From Sipunculus nudus (Eukaryota; Annelida; Sipuncula; Golfingiida; Sipunculidae), in contig CM049309.1 of NCBI GenBank assembly GCA_026874595.1, forward strand, positions 92,716,723 through 92,780,722: 64,000 nucleotides of DNA, written 5' to 3'. The notes beneath the pieces were generated by a model. It did not search any database and was not told the DNA's origin. It saw only the letters and a program-made list of their open reading frames with translations. The translations under genes were made by a program, and so were the position numbers. Shown piece by piece: positions 61,586 through 64,000 of this stretch; within the stretch, counting starts at the first letter, position 1; the number at the start of each line of letters is the position of its first letter.

Positions 61586-63415
61586 AACTAGGGACCCATG
61601 GGTCTCGACGCTCAGCTGCATTTGTCTATAAGGATATATGTTTATGAGGTTTTCAGTAAATATTGATCCTGTGATCAGTTTGGCGCCAACCTATCTACCC
61701 AAACTGGAGTTATCATCCATAAACTAATTTGTGAATGGATGGGCCCTGTGACCTTAACCTTTGACCTTATGACCCCAAAATCAAAAGGAAACTTCCCCTA
61801 TTGGCAGGTGCACCACAAGTTGATGATGAAAAGATTGAGATGAAAAGTTTCGCTTAAAATGCATCCACAATCTTTCTAAAGTAGTGGGTCCTGTGACCTT
61901 GACCTTTGATATCATGACCCCAGAATCAACAGTTCTTACTTTAGTGGTGGGCCATATATAAGTCAAGTTTCAAACCAATATTTCAAACCAAACTGGTGTT
62001 ATCATCTGGAAACTAATATGTGGATTGATGGCCCGAAAATCCATAAGTTACTTCCACTATTGGCAGGTGAGCAACATCTGGAAGGTAGAATGTTTGGGAC
62101 AGAAAGTTTGGCTAAAAATACATCAACAATCTTTTTAAAGAAGTGGGTCCTGTGACCTTGACCTTAGGCCTTATGACCCTAAAATCAAAAAGGTTCTTAA
62201 ATTATTGGTGGGTCATATATAAGTCAAAATTGATACCAATATGTCAATCCGAACTGGAGTTATCATCCAGAAACAAATATCTGGACAGATTGGCCCCTGT
62301 GACGATGACCTTTGACCTTGTGACATCAAATCAATCAGTTTCTTCCCCTATTGGCAGCTCAGCTATATGTGCAAGATGAAAGGTTTTGGATAAAAAGTTT
62401 GGCTAAAATGCATCCACAATCTTTCTAAATAAGTGGGTTCTGTGACCTTGACCTTTGACCTCATGACCCCAAAATCCACACGGTTCTTACTTTAGTGGTA
62501 AATCATATATACGTTAAGTTTGAAACCAGTATGTCAAACTAAACTGGAGTAATCATCTGGAAACTAATTTGTGAACAGATGGCCCCTGTGACCTTGACCT
62601 TTGACCATGTGACCCCAAATTTTTTTATACTCTCCCCATACTGGCAAGTAAGCTAAATGTGCAAAATGGAAAGTTTAGGATGAAAAGCTTGGCTTAAAAT
62701 GCAGCCATAATCTTTTTAAAAAAGTGAGTCCTGTGACCTTGACCTCTGACCTCATGACCCCAAAATCATATAGGTTCATGCTTTAGTAGTGGGCCATATG
62801 TTAGTCATGTTTGAAATCCATTTGTCAATACAACCTGGAGTTATCATCTGGAAACAAATTTGTGTGGATGGATGATTGGACAGACAGACAGACAAACTGA
62901 CAGACAGAAAGACAGGGTGATAACTATATGGCATCCACTTGTGATCAATAAACACACCAGGTTTTGGGACCCTAGATGTTATTACAGCTGAGAAACTGCC
63001 ATGATTGTTGTCATTTTATAGTAAAAAAATTAATAAAATATTCGTTAAAATAACAAAAAATACAGGTGGCGCCACCATTTTTAGGGAACTGACAAAATTA
63101 GTCATGGTAAATATTCAAGGCAAGATTCATGACAATCCATGCATTAATTATCAAGATATTGGAGGTTTTGTATTATATTTTTGATTATTCTGGGGGGTGG
63201 GGGGGTACTTTCAAGCCCCATAGCTCGGAGGATATAGGTCGCAGTGACCTAACTTCAGGTTTCCAAGGAGATTTTTTATTGACCTCCCTGGATATACACT
63301 TAGAAGTTTCTAGGTCCAGCAGTTACGATTTGTGCCCTGCTAACGGACGGCCGGACGGACGACGGACAAAGCGCCATTCCTATACCTCAGTTGACTTACA
63401 GTCAGCTGAGCTAAT
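61586..63415 (+). mobile_element. Family-1 element, uninterrupted, 1.8 kb
   Basis: Left end ACTAGGGACCCATGGGTCTC with GACGCTCAGCTG. The core of ~140/290-bp units carries TGACCTTGACCTTTGACCT or close variants (exact at 62443; variants near 61750, 61894, 62306, 62589 and 62734). Next come a GACAGACAGACAGAC stretch, GGTGGCGCCACC at 63065, a GGACGGCCGGACGGACGACG microsatellite and the hairpin with GAGCTAA. It is the best reference copy for the interrupted element at 7187-11329. Confidence 0.75.
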
Positions 63416-63607
63416 AAAAACATAGCCAATTTTGAGTTACCTAGAAATTTATAAAGAATATAGATATACGCACAGACTGACAGACTGGCCTCTTGCCAAC
63501 TTACATCTGGGGCTAACCATGCAGTCATGTAAAAATTATTGTTATTTACACAATTTGCAAAATTCAATTATACCATGCATATGAATCCATTTCTGACGTG
63601 ATAATTG

Positions 63608-63850
63608 AACTAAACCTGTGACTCAATAAGACCTGAACAGAACTAAACATATGACTCAATGAGACCTAAACAGAAATAAACCTATGACTCAATAAAGCTT
63701 GAACAGAACTAAACCCTTTTTCTCAATAAAGACTGAACAGAACCATATCATTTGCTCATAAACCTATGATTCAATAAAACCTGAACAGAACCAAACCTAT
63801 GACTCTACATATATATATAAATCCTGAACAGAACCATATCATTTGCTCAT
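63608..63850. repeat. About 33-bp minisatellite
   Basis: Units of ACTCAATAAGACCTGAACAG followed by AACTAAACCTATG, with five to six diverged copies; the last ones are mixed with ACCATATCATTTGCTCATAA. Confidence 0.75.
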
Positions 63851-64000
63851 AAATATTAGTTAGAATCAATGTTTATGTAGGCTAAGCTTTCACCATAAAC
63901 CAATAATCCGAATAAATAGTGCATGGCCACTGAAAACAGTAATTATGTTACGCATTCTATATATATCTACATCAATGCTTAACTCTTGCAGAGAAAGCAT

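Overview
The window is animal nuclear DNA: AT-rich, gene-poor and full of transposable elements. The repeat set points to a mollusc, probably a bivalve. It includes hairpin-ended elements with an ACGG-type microsatellite, arrays of a TGACCTTTGACC motif, and many hAT-like elements with long homopolymer G tracts. The species cannot be fixed from sequence alone.

Only one intact protein-coding gene can be supported: a Rab11 small GTPase on the minus strand. It has six coding exons (46521-46482, 30016-29905, 29004-28921, 21840-21647, 21119-21039, 20661-20525) and gives a 215-residue protein with every G motif and a C-terminal CCS. The coding part spans 26 kb because repeats have inflated intron 1 (16.5 kb) and intron 3 (7.1 kb). 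About 89% of intron 3 is one nested stack of elements.

Layout. 1-18062 (downstream of the gene): chained and nested hairpin-ended elements, one of them split by a 2.8-kb hAT-like insertion (7233-10011). 18063-20524: 3' flank and 3' UTR without recognised repeats. 20525-46521: Rab11, whose introns hold a 345-bp foldback element, a three-level nested stack, two 2.0-2.6-kb family-1 elements and one family-2 element. 46522-64000 (upstream): promoter region, a GGATCC-ended hAT-like MITE, a hAT-like element with an 8-bp duplication beside a decayed LINE reverse transcriptase, a TTAA-type MITE, a hAT MITE with a perfect 8-bp duplication, a palindromic element with a 5-bp duplication, three minisatellites, and further hairpin-ended elements.

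The main biological point is a set of related non-autonomous families. I label them 1 (terminal arm GCTCAGCTG), 2 (GTATCCCCAGACA), 3 (TGCCCCCGCC), 4 (tail only) and 5 (tail GGTTCGCTAAAAA). Families 1-3 start ACTAG or ACAAG, have a left arm complementary to the right terminal arm, carry tandem repeats inside, end in a 3' hairpin, and insert between two A residues with no target duplication. From general knowledge this resembles Helentron-associated (HINE) and bivalve 'pearl' elements. The cores of families 1 and 2 repeatedly carry TGACCTTGACCTTTGACCT. On the other strand, which is the Rab11 sense strand, this is a DR1 nuclear-receptor site overlapping an ERR/NR5A-type extended half-site.
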